A DNA stretch of 64,000 bases from Hippophae tibetana (taxonomy: Eukaryota > Streptophyta > Magnoliopsida > Rosales > Elaeagnaceae). Both the position numbers and the translations under genes were made by a program. Positions 53,090-64,000 of this stretch are shown piece after piece (position 1 is the first letter of the stretch; each line of letters begins with the position of its first letter). The stretch spans positions 73,330,449 through 73,394,448 of the forward strand of contig CM072810.1 in the NCBI GenBank assembly GCA_037013495.1, written 5' to 3'. The notes below the pieces were generated by a model. That model saw nothing but the letters and a program-made list of their open reading frames with translations, had not been told where the DNA came from and did not search any database.

Positions 53090-56000
53090 TGCAATTAATG
53101 AAAATATTTTTTAACAATCGTTGTGCTTTTCTTCCAAAGGTTCTTGATGGAATGCCTAGATTCGACACATCGAAGGGAGTGATCATTATTTTTTGGTGTC
53201 AAAAGGTTGGGGTTTTAGGGACTTATTGATGTTGTTTTCATCTGTGGATTTAATTTCGTAGTTCTTTTCTAAATCTCTGTATCTTAGTCTTGATCTTTAT
53301 TTCTAAGCTCAATCAATCTTTGTTCTTCATAAAAAAAATGTAGGAAAAAGAAGATCGGTTCAACGGTTTACAGTATGAAAAAAAGAACATTTGATATATT
53401 AGAGTTTTAATTTTACACGACTGTTACTTTTGACTCGGGTGTGGAAACTTGTAATATATTAAAGCAAATTGAAGCTTATAAAGATTCCTATAATCAGAGC
53501 ATGGATTCCTAAGAATATTATCTTTTGAAATCAAATTACACCGTTTACATCTCCTACCGAGAGTTTAAAAGTTTCTTCACACCTATTCCGTTTTTCTTTT
53601 GCTTTCATTTTTTTGAATGCCACCATAAGGGCGATGGAGTTACTAACCAAGAGTGTGTTTAAAAAAAATTCTAAAGTTCTCCATATCCAACAATTATTCT
53701 CAAGATCATACAAATATTCTCATGAGCCTTCACAAGGGATAGATATCGAATATCAAATGGAAGGATTAATGTTGGAATTACTTATTTTTGTTTTATTTAA
53801 TTATGGGCCTCTTATGTTTTGCGATTTTGTTTCTACTGAATTGTGGAATTTAATTTGTCTTATTTATAATAAGTTTTTTTATGCCTTAATTATTTACGGA
53901 TTGATTAAGCACATTTCACAACTAAATATCTCCACTAAGGCCACATTTCGTCTAGGGTTTTGTTTCTTATATAAGAAAACAACAACCTTTTGTTGGAAGA
54001 AGACCTAGTGCAATTAATGAAAATATTTTTTAACAATCTTTGTGCTTTTCTTCCAAGGGTTCTTGATGGAATGCCTAGATTCGACACATCAAAGGGAGTG
54101 ATCATTATTTTTTGGTGTCAAAAGGTTGGGGTTTTAGGAACTTATTGATGTTGTTTTTGTCTTTGGATTTAATTTCGTAGTTCTTTTTTAAATCTCTGTA
54201 TCTTAGTCTTGATCATTATTTCTAAACTCAATCAATCTTTGTTCTTCATAAAAAAAATGTAGGAAAAAGAAGATGGGTTCTACTGTTTATAGTATGAAAA
54301 AAAGAACATTTGATAAATTAGAGTTTTAATTTTACACGACTATTACTTTTGACTCGGGTGTCGAAACTTTTAATACAATAAATCAAATCGAAGCTTATAA
54401 AGATTCCTATAATCAGAGAATGGATTCCTAAGAATATTATCTTTTGAAACCAAATTACACCGTTTACATCACCTACAGAGAGTTTAAAATTTTTGTCGCA
54501 CCTATTCTTTTTTTTTTCATTTTTTTGAATGCCACCACAAGGGCGATGGAGTTACTAACCAAGAGTGTGTTTTAAAAAATTCTAAAGTTCTCAATATCCA
54601 ACAATTATTCTCAAGATCATACAAATATTCTCATGATCCTTCACAAGGGATAGATTTGGAATATCAAATGGAAGGATTAATGTTGGAAGCAATTATTATT
54701 TTTTATTTAATTAATGGCCTCTTATGTTTTGCGATTTTGTTTCTACTGAATTTTGGAATTTAATTTTTCTTATTTATAATAAGTTTTTTTATGCCTTAAT
54801 TATTTACGGATTGATTAAGCACATTTCACAACTAAATATCTCCACTAAGGCTACATTTCGTCTAGGGTTTTGTTTCTTATATAAGAAAACAACAACCTTT
54901 TGTTGGAAGAAGAACTAGTGCAATTAATGAAAATATTTTTTAACAATCGTTGTGCTTTTCTTCCAAGGGTTCTTGATGGAATACCTAGATTCGACACATC
55001 AAAGGGAGTGATCATTATTTTTTGGTGTCAAAAGGTTGGGGTTTTAGGAACTTATTGATGTTGTTTTTGTCTTTGGATTTAATTTCGTAGTTCTTTTTTA
55101 AATCTCTGTATCTTAGTCTTGATCATTATTTCTAAACTCAATCAATCTTTGTTCTTCATAAAAAAAATGTAGGAAAAAGAAGATGGGTTCTACTGTTTAT
55201 AGTATGAAAAAAAGAACATTTGATAAATTAGAGTTTTAATTTAACACGACTATTACTTTTGACTCGGGTGTCGAAACTTTTAATACAATAAATCAAATCG
55301 AAGCTTATAAAGATTCCTATAATCAGAGAATGGATTCCTAAGAATATTATCTTTTGAAACCAAATTACACCGTTTACATCACCTACAGAGAGTTTAAAAT
55401 TTTTGTCGCACCTATTCTTTTTTTTTTTCTTTTTTTTGAATGCCACCATAAGGGCGATGGAGTTACTAACAAAGAGTGTGTTTTAAAAAATTCTAAAGTT
55501 CTCAATATCCAACAATTATTCTCAAGATCATACAAATATTCTCATGATCCTTCACAAGGGATAGATTTCGAATATCAAATGGAAGGATTAATGTTGGAAG
55601 CAATTATTATTTTTTATTTAATTATGGGCCTCTTATGTTTTGCGATTTTGTTTCTACTGAATTTTGGAATTTAATTTTTCTTATTTATAATAAGTTTTTT
55701 TATGCCTTAATTATTTACGGATTGATTAAGCACATTTCACAACTAAATATCTCCACTAAGGCTACATTTCGTCTAGGGTTTAATTTCTTATATAAGAAAA
55801 CAACAACCTTTTGTTGGAAGAAGAACTAGTGCAATTAATGAAAATATTTTTTAACAATCGTTGTGCTTTTCTTCCAAGGGTTCTTGATGGAATACCTAGA
55901 TTCGACACATCAAAGGGAGTGATCATTATTTTTTGGTGTCAAAAGGTTGGGGTTTTAGGAACTTATTGATGTTGTTTTTGTCTTTGGATTTAATTTCGTA

Positions 56001-56801
56001 GTTCTTTTTTAAATCTCTGTATCTTAGTCTTGATCTTTATTTCTAAACTTAATCAATCTTTGTTCTTCATGAAAAAAATGTAGGAAAAAGAAGATGGGTT
56101 CTACTATTTATAGTATGAAAAAAAGAACATTTGATAAATTAGAGTTTTAATTTTACACGACTATTACTTTTCACTCGGGTGTCGAAACTTTTAATACAAT
56201 AAATCAAATCGAAGCTTATAAAGATTCCTATAATCAGAAAATGGATTCCTAAGAATATTATCTTTTGAAACCAAATTACACCGTTTACATCACCTACAGA
56301 GAGTTTAAAATTTTTGTCGCACCTATTCTTTTTTTTTTCATTTTTTTGAATGCCACCATAAGGGCGATGGAGTTACTAACCAAGAGTGTGTTTTAAAAAA
56401 TTCTAAAGTTCTCAATATCCAACAATTATTCTCAAGATCATACAAATATTCTCATGATCCTTCACAAGGGATAGATTTCGAATATCAAATGGAAGGATTA
56501 ATGTTGGAAGCAATTATTATTTTTTATTTAATAATGTGCCTCTAATGTTTTGTGATTTTGTTTCTACTGAATTTTGGAATTTAATTTTTCTTATTTATAA
56601 TAAGTATTTTTATGCCTTAATTATTTACGGATTGATTAAGCACATTGCACAACTAAATATCTCCACTAAGGCTACATTGCGTCAAGGGTTTTTTTTTCTT
56701 ATATGAGAAAACAACAACCTTTTGTTGGAGGAAGAACTAGTACAATTAATGAAAATATTTTTTAACAATCGTTGTACTTTTCTTCCAAGGGTTCTTGATG
56801 G
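52232..56801 (+). repeat. Five-monomer block B-D-C-C-C, monomers 58-62
   Basis: Monomers start at 52232, 53151, 54070, 54980 and 55891 (919, 919, 910, 911, 911 bp). The order is one B unit, one D unit, then three C units, the last ending in beta. The B, D and last C units correspond to those of the following four-monomer repeat, but this block contains an additional C unit and lacks the C/D chimera found there. It therefore looks like a longer relative from which the four-monomer form arose by unequal exchange. Confidence 0.75.
53144..54214 (+). repeat. 1071-bp tract identical to 32084-33154
   Basis: This is the downstream partner of the identical tract and contains class D monomer 59. Its neighbours at 57720 and 61387 are the same class but differ slightly, for example TTTCGTCACACC at 58140 and 61808 against TTTCTTCACACC here. 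The distant copy at 32 kb is thus closer than the copies only 4.6 kb away. Confidence 0.9.
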
Positions 56802-59800
56802 AATACCTGGATTCGACACATCAAAGGGCGTGATCTTTATTTTTTGGTGTCAAAAGGTTGGGGTTTTTGGGACTTATTGATGTTGTTTTCGTCTGTGGAT
56901 TTAACTTCATATTTCTTTTTTAAATCTCCGTCTCTTAGGCTTGATCTTTATTTCTTAGCTCAATCAATCTTTATTCTTCATAAAAAAAATTGTAACGAAA
57001 AGAAGATGGTTTCTACTATTTACAGTATTAAAAAAAGAACAATTGATAAATTAGAGTTTTAATTTTACATGGCCATTACTTTTGACTCGGGTGTCCAAAC
57101 TTGCAATATAATAAATCAAATCGAAGCTTATAAAGATTCCTATAATCAGAGAAGGGATCCTAAGAATATTATCTTTTGAAAACAAATTACACCGTTTACA
57201 TCACCTACCGAGAGTTTAAATGTTTGGTCGCACCTATTCCGTTTTTCTTTTGCTTTCATTTTTTTGAATGCCACCATAAGGGCGATGGAGTTACTAACCA
57301 AGAGTGTGTTTAAAAAAATTCTAAAGTTCTCCATATACAACAATTATTCTCAAGATCATACAAATATTCTCATGAGCCTTCACAAGGGATAGATTTCGAA
57401 TATCAAATGGAAGGATTAATGTTGGAATTAATTATTTTTGTTTTATTTAATTATGGGCCTCTTATGTTTTGCGATTTTCTTTCTACTGAATTGTGGAATT
57501 TAATTTGTCTTATTTATAATAACTATTTTTATGCTTTAATTATTTACAGATTGATTAAGCGCATTTCACAACTAAATATCTCCACTAAGGTTGCATTACG
57601 TCTAGGGTTTTGTTTGTTATATAAGAAAACAACAACCTTTTGTTGGAAGAAGAACTAGTGCAATTAATGAAAATATTTTTTAACAATCGTTGTGCTTTTC
57701 TTCCAAGGGTTCTTGATGGAATGCCTAGATTCGACACATCGAAGGGAGTGATCATTATTTTTTGGTGTCAAAAGGTTGGGGTTTTAGGGACTTATTGATG
57801 TTGTTTTCATCTGTGGATTTAATTTCGTAGTTATTTTCTAAATCTTTGTATCTTAGTCTTGATCTTTATTTCTAAGCTCAATCAATCTTTGTTCTTCTTA
57901 AAAAAATGTAGGAAAAAGAAGATCGGTTCAACGGTTTACAGTATGAAAAAAAGAACATTTGATATATTAGAGTTTTAATTTTACACGACTGTTACTTTTG
58001 ACTCGGGTGTGGAAACTTGTAATATATTAAAGCAAATTGAAGCTTATAAAGATTCCTATAATCAGAGCATGGATTCCTAAGAATATTATCTTTTGAAATC
58101 AAATTACACCGTTTACATCTCCTACCGAGAGTTTAAAAGTTTCGTCACACCTATTCCGTTTTTCTTTTGCTTTCATTTTTTTGAATGCCACCATAAGGGC
58201 GATGGAGTTACTAACCAAGAGTGTGTTTAAAAAAAATTCTAAAGTTCTCCATATCCAACCATTATTCTCAAGATCATACAAATATTCTCATGAGCCTTCA
58301 CAAGGGATAGATATCGAATATCAAATGGAAGGATTAATGTTGGAATTACTTATTTTTGTTTTATTTAATTATGGGCCTCTTATGTTTTGCGATTTTGTTT
58401 CTACTGAATTGTGGAATTTAATTTGTCTTATTTATAATAAGTTTTTTTATGCCTTAATTATTTACGGATTGATTAAGCACATTTCACAACTAAATATCTC
58501 CACTAAGGCCACATTTCGTCTAGGGTTTTGTTTCTTATATAAGAAAACAACAACCTTTTGTTGGAAGAAGACCTAGTGCAATTAATGAAAATATTTTTTA
58601 ACAATCTTTGTGCTTTTCTTCCAAGGGTTCTTCATGGAATGCCTAGATTCGACACATCAAAGGGAGTGATCATTATTTTTTGGTGTCAAAAGGTTGGGGT
58701 TTTAGGAACTTATTGATGTTGTTTTTGTCTTTGGATTTAATTTCGTAGTTCTTTTTTAAATCTCTGTATCTTAGTCTTGATCATTATTTCTAAACTCAAT
58801 CAATCTTTGTTCTTCATAAAAAAAATGTAGGAAAAAGAAGATGGGTTCTACTGTTTATAGTATGAAAAAAAGAACATTTGATAAATTAGAGTTTTAATTT
58901 TACACGACTATTACTTTTGACTCGGGTGTCGAAACTTTTAATACAATAAATCAAATCGAAGCTTATAAAGATTCCTATAATCAGAGCATTGATTCCTAAG
59001 AATATTATCTTTTGAAATCAAATTACACCGTTTACATCTCCTACCGAGAGTTTAAAAGTTTCGTCACACCTATTCCGTTTTTCTTTTGCTTTCATTTTTT
59101 TGAATGCCACCATAAGGGCGATGGAGTTACTAACCAAGAGTGTGTTTAAAAAAAAATTCTAAAGTTCTCCATATCCAACAATTATTCTCAAGATCATACA
59201 AATATTCTCATGAGCCTTCACAAGGGATAGATATCGAATATCAAATGGAAGGATTAATGTTGGAATTACTTATTTTTGTTTTATTTAATTATGGGCCTCT
59301 TATGTTTTGCGATTTTGTTTCTACTGAATTGTGGAATTTAATTTGTCTTATTTATAATAAGTTTTTTTATGCCTTAATTATATACGGATTGATTAAGCAC
59401 ATTTCACAACTAAATATCTCCACTAAGGCCCCATTTCGTCTAGGGTTTTGTTTCTTATATAAGAAAACAACAACCTTTTGTTGGAAGAAGACCTAGTGCA
59501 ATTAATGAAAATATTTTTTAACAATCTTTGTGCTTTTCTTCCAAGGGTTCTTGATGGAATGCCTAGATTCGACACATCAAAGGGAGTGATCATTATTTTT
59601 TGGTGTCAAAAGGTTGGGGTTTTAGGAACTTATTGATGTTATTTTTGTCTTTGGATTTAATTTCGTAGTTCTTTTTTAAATGTCTGTATCTTAGTCTTGA
59701 TCATTATTTCTAAACTCAATCAATCTTTGTTCTTCATAAAAAAAATGTAGGAAAAAGAAGATGGGTTCTACTGTTTATAGTATGAAAAAAAGAACATTTG

Positions 59801-62800
59801 ATAAATTAGAGTATTAATTTTACACGACTATTACTTTTGACTCGGGTGTCGAAACTTTTAATACAATAAATCAAATCGAAGCTTATAAAGATTCCTATAA
59901 TCAGAGAATGGATTCCTAAGAATATTATCTTTTGAAACCAAATTACACCGTTTACATCACCTACAGAGAGTTTAAAATTTTTGTCGCACCTATTCTTTTT
60001 TTTTTCATTTTTTTGAATGCCACCATAAGGGCGATGGAGTTACTAACCAAGAGTGTGTTTTAAAAAATTCTAAAGTTCTCAATATCCACCAATTATTCTC
60101 AAGATCATACAAATATTCTCATGATCCTTCACAAGGGATAGATTTCGAATATCAAATGGAAGGATTAATGTTGGAAGCAATTATTATTTTTTATTTAATT
60201 ATGTGCCTCTTATGTTTTGTGATTTTGTTTCTACTGAATTTTGGAATTTAATTTTTCTTATTTATAATAAGTATTTTTATGCCTTAATTATTTACGGATT
60301 GATTAAGCACATTGCACAACTAAATATCTCCACTAAGGCTACATTGCGTCAAGGGTTTTTTTTTCTTATATGAGAAAACAACAACCTTTTGTTGGAGGAA
60401 GAACTAGTACAATTAATGAAAATATTTTTTAACAATCGTTGTACTTTTCTTCCAAGGGTTCTTGATGGAATACCTGGATTCGACACATCAAAGGGCGTGA
60501 TCTTTATTTTTTGGTGTCAAAAGGTTGGGGTTTTTGGGACTTATTGATGTTGTTTTCGTCTGTGGATTTAACTTCATATTTCTTTTTTAAATCTCCGTCT
60601 CTTAGGCTTGATCTTTATTTCTTAGCTCAATCAATCTTTATTCTTCATAAAAAAAATTGTAACGAAAAGAAGATGGTTTCTACTATTTACAGTATTAAAA
60701 AAAGAACAATTGATAAATTAGAGTTTTAATTTTACATGGCCATTACTTTTGACTCGGGTGTCGAAACTTGCAATATAATAAATCAAATCGAAGCTTATAA
60801 AGATTCCTATAATCAGAGAAGGGATCCTAAGAATATTATCTTTTGAAAACAAATTACACCGTTTACATCACCTACCGAGAGTTTAAATGTTTCGTCGCAC
60901 CTATTCCGTTTTTCTTTTGCTTTCATTTTTTTGAATGCCACCATAAGGGCGATGGAGTTACTAACCAAGAGTGTGTTTAAAAAAATTCTAAAGTTCTCCA
61001 TATCCAACAATTATTCTCAAGATCATACAAATATTCTCATGAGCCTTCACAAGGGATAGATTTCGAATATCAAATGGAAGGATTAATGTTGGAATTAATT
61101 ATTTTTGTTTTATTTAATTATGGGCCTCTTATGTTTTGCGATTTTCTTTCTACTGAATTGTGGAATTTAATTTGTCTTATTTATAATAACTATTTTTATG
61201 CTTTAATTATTTACAGATTGATTAAGCGCATTTCACAACTAAATATCTCCACTAAGGTTGCATTACGTCTAGGGTTTTGTTTGTTATATAAGAAAACAAC
61301 AACCTTTTGTTGGAAGAAGAACTAGTGCAATTAATGAAAATATTTTTTAACAATCGTTGTGCTTTTCTTCCAAGGGTTCTTGATGGAATGCCTAGATTCG
61401 ACACATCGAAGGGAGTGATCATTATTTTTTGGTGTCAAAAGGTTGGGGTTTTAGGGACTTATTGATGTTGTTTTCATCTGTGGATTTAATTTCGTAGTTA
61501 TTTTCTAAATCTCTGTATCTTAGTCTTGATCTTTATTTCTAAGCTCAATCAATCTTTGTTCTTCTTAAAAAAAATGTAGGAAAAAGAAGATCGGTTCAAC
61601 GGTTTACAGTATGAAAAAAAGAACATTTGATATATTAGAGTTTTAATTTTACACGACTGTTACTTTTGACTCGGGTGTGGAAACTTGTAATATATTAAAG
61701 CAAATTGAAGCTTATAAAGATTCCTATAATCAGAGCATGGATTCCTAAGAATATTATCTTTTGAAATCAAATTACACCGTTTACATCTCCTACCGAGAGT
61801 TTAAAAGTTTCGTCACACCTATTCCGTTTTTCTTTTGCTTTCATTTTTTTGAATGCCACCATAAGGGCGATGGAGTTACTAACCAAGAGTGTGTTTAAAA
61901 AAAATTCTAAAGTTCTCCATATCCAACAATTATTCTCAAGATCATACAAATATTCTCATGAGCCTTCACAAGGGATAGATATCGAATATCAAATGGAAGG
62001 ATTAATGTTGGAATTACTTATTTTTGTTTTATTTAATTATGGGCCTCTTATGTTTTGCGATTTTGTTTCTACTGAATTGTGGAATTTAATTTGTCTTATT
62101 TATAATAAGTTTTTTTATGCCTTAATTATTTACGGATTGATTAAGCACATTTCACAACTAAATATCTCCACTAAGGCCACATTTCGTCTAGGGTTTTGTT
62201 TCTTATATAAGAAAACAACAACCTTTTGTTGGAAGAAGACCTAGTGCAATTAATGAAAATATTTTTTAACAATCTTTGTGCTTTTCTTCCAAGGGTTCTT
62301 GATGGAATGCCTAGATTCGACACATCAAAGGGAGTGATCATTATTTTTTGGTGTCAAAAGGTTGGGGTTTTAGGAACTTATTGATGTTGTTTTTGTCTTT
62401 GGATTTAATTTCGTAGTTCTTTTTTAAATCTCTGTATCTTAGTCTTGATCATTATTTCTAAACTCAATCAATCTTTGTTCTTCATAAAAAAAATGTAGGA
62501 AAAAGAAGATGGGTTCTACTGTTTATAGTATGAAAAAAAGAACATTTGATAAATTAGAGTTTTAATTTTACACGACTATTACTTTTGACTCGGGTGTCGA
62601 AACTTTTAATACAATAAATCAAATCGAAGCTTATAAAGATTCCTATAATCAGAGCATTGATTCCTAAGAATATTATCTTTTGAAATCAAATTACACCGTT
62701 TACATCTCCTACCGAGAGTTTAAAAGTTTCGTCACACCTATTCCGTTTTTCTTTTGCTTTCATTTTTTTGAATGCCACCATAAGGGCGATGGAGTTACTA

Positions 62801-64000
62801 ACCAAGAGTGTGTTTAAAAAAAAATTCTAAAGTTCTCCATATCCAACAATTATTCTCAAGATCATACAAATATTCTCATGAGCCTTCACAAGGGATAGAT
62901 ATCGAATATCAAATGGAAGGATTAATGTTGGAATTACTTATTTTTGTTTTATTTAATTATGGGCCTCTTATGTTTTGCGATTTTGTTTCTACTGAATTGT
63001 GGAATTTAATTTGTCTTATTTATAATAAGTTTTTTTATGCCTTAATTATATACGGATTGATTAAGCACATTTCACAACTAAATATCTCCACTAAGGCCCC
63101 ATTTCGTCTAGGGTTTTGTTTCTTATATAAGAAAACAACAACCTTTTGTTGGAAGAAGACCTAGTGCAATTAATGAAAATATTTTTTAACAATCTTTGTG
63201 CTTTTCTTCCAAGGGTTCTTGATGGAATGCCTAGATTCGACACATCAAAGGGAGTGATCATTATTTTTTGGTGTCAAAAGGTTGGGGTTTTAGGAACTTA
63301 TTGATGTTATTTTTGTCTTTGGATTTAATTTCGTAGTTCTTTTTTAAATGTCTGTATCTTAGTCTTGATCATTATTTCTAAACTCAATCAATCTTTGTTC
63401 TTCATAAAAAAAATGTAGGAAAAAGAAGATGGGTTCTACTGTTTATAGTATGAAAAAAAGAACATTTGATAAATTAAAGTTTTAATTTTACACGACTATT
63501 ACTTTTGACTCGGGTGTCGAAACTTTTAATACAATAAATCAAATCGAAGCTTATAAAGATTCCTATAATCAGAGAATGGATTCCTAAGAATATTATCTTT
63601 TGAAACCAAATTACACCGTTTACATCACCTACAGAGAGTTTAAAATTTTTGTCGCACCTATTCTTTTTTTTTTCATTTTTTTGAATGCCACCATAAGGGC
63701 GATGGAGTTACTAACCAAGAGTGTGTTTTAAAAAATTCTAAAGTTCTCAATATCCAACAATTATTCTCAAGATCATACAAATATTCTCATGATCCTTCAC
63801 AAGGGATAGATTTCGAATATCAAATGGAAGGATTAATGTTGGAAGCAATTATTATTTTTTATTTAATTATGTGCCTCTTATGTTTTGTGATTTTGTTTCT
63901 ACTGAATTTTGGAATTTAATTTTTCTTATTTATAATAAGTATTTTTATGCCTTAATTATTTACGGATTGATTAAGCACATTGCACAACTAAATATCTCCA
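56802..64000 (+). repeat. Four-monomer higher-order repeat, 3667-3668 bp, two copies, running off the right edge
   Basis: Copy 1 monomers start at 56802, 57720, 58638 and 59558 (918, 918, 920, 911 bp). Copy 2 starts at 60469, 61387, 62306 and 63226 (918, 919, 920, then cut at 775). The order is B, D, a C-to-D chimera, C. Copies differ at a few sites, for example GTGTCCAAAC versus GTGTCGAAAC (57091, 60758), TTTGGTCGC versus TTTCGTCGC (57223, 60890), and CAACCATT versus CAACAATT (58256, 61924). Both B units share a one-base deletion, GGGATCCTAAG in place of GGGATTCCTAAG. Confidence 0.9.

Larger units (their letters stand above)
1..64000. repeat. Tandem satellite array, ~916-bp monomer, 69 full copies plus one partial
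   Basis: Every part of the window aligns to the same unit in the same orientation. Monomer lengths range from 899 to 921 bp with a mean of about 916 bp; the modal values 918-919 are close to 306 codons. Length differences come mostly from the A tract after CTTCAT, from the T-rich tract before GAATGCCACCATAAGG, and from a few small deletions. Four starting classes (A, B, C, D) and two ending types (alpha, beta) are recognised from shared substitutions. Both window edges lie inside the array, so its true length is unknown. No unrelated insertion interrupts it. GC is 30.4% in the counted unit 60481-61398. An array of this length and regularity is typical of eukaryotic constitutive heterochromatin; the chromosomal location is inference. 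Confidence 0.97.

Noticed and set aside
1..64000. CENP-B box
   Set aside because: I looked for the TTCG....A..CGGG pattern on both strands and found no convincing match.
1..64000. CRISPR array or bacterial repeat locus
   Set aside because: There are no short repeats with unique spacers and no cas genes; the period is about 916 bp with homologous sequence throughout.

Overview
The whole 64 kb window is one uninterrupted head-to-tail satellite array. I phased the units by eye on the recurring motif GAATGCCTAGATTCGACAC (or GAATACCTGGATTCGACAC), starting at the first A of AATGCC/AATACC. This gives 69 complete monomers plus a 775-base partial one at the right edge. Units are 899-921 bp, mean about 916 bp. 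Both window edges fall inside the array. I see no rRNA, tRNA, transposon, CRISPR array or intact conventional gene. A perfect tandem array this long indicates a eukaryotic nuclear satellite (pericentromeric, heterochromatic, or on a B or sex chromosome), not a bacterial or organellar locus. The organism cannot be named from the sequence. One counted unit (60481-61398) is 30.4% GC with 19 CpG against about 21 expected, so CpG is not depleted; this argues against long residence in a heavily methylated genome.

Sequence classes. The first part of a monomer is class A (CTGTATCTTAGTC, ATGTAGGAAAAAG), class B (CCGTCTCTTAGGC, ATTGTAACGAAAAG), class C (A-like with a shortened T tract, unit 907-911 bp) or class D (GATCGGTTCAACGG). 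The last part is type alpha (CGTCTAGGGTTTTG ... AGTGCAATT) or beta (GCGTCAAGGGTTTTTTT ... AGTACAATT). A beta end is always followed by a class B start.

Layout: 1-5507 irregular; 5508-10100 partly ordered (an offset copy of the next block); 10101 to about 18730 a four-monomer higher-order repeat of 3.67 kb; 18357-26618 mainly a B/A dimer of 1.84 kb; 26619-33924 irregular with class C and D units; about 34190-41820 a second, nearly identical 3670-bp four-monomer repeat; 42184-47684 irregular; 47685-52231 a run of short class C units with a 1.82 kb dimer period; 52232-56801 a five-monomer precursor; 56802 to the end a third four-monomer repeat of 3667-3668 bp.

The most interesting content is inside the unit. 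One plus-strand frame runs through about 287 codons of a monomer with only three stop codons, where about 22 would be expected at this composition. Each of those stops is absent in some other monomer, which suggests the satellite was built from part of a protein-coding sequence. Each monomer also carries a palindrome with a TATA-box-like core that directly abuts a hairpin. Finally, a 1071-bp tract is identical between positions 21060 bp apart. Translation products are unrecognised and no function is assigned. All comparisons were made by eye.
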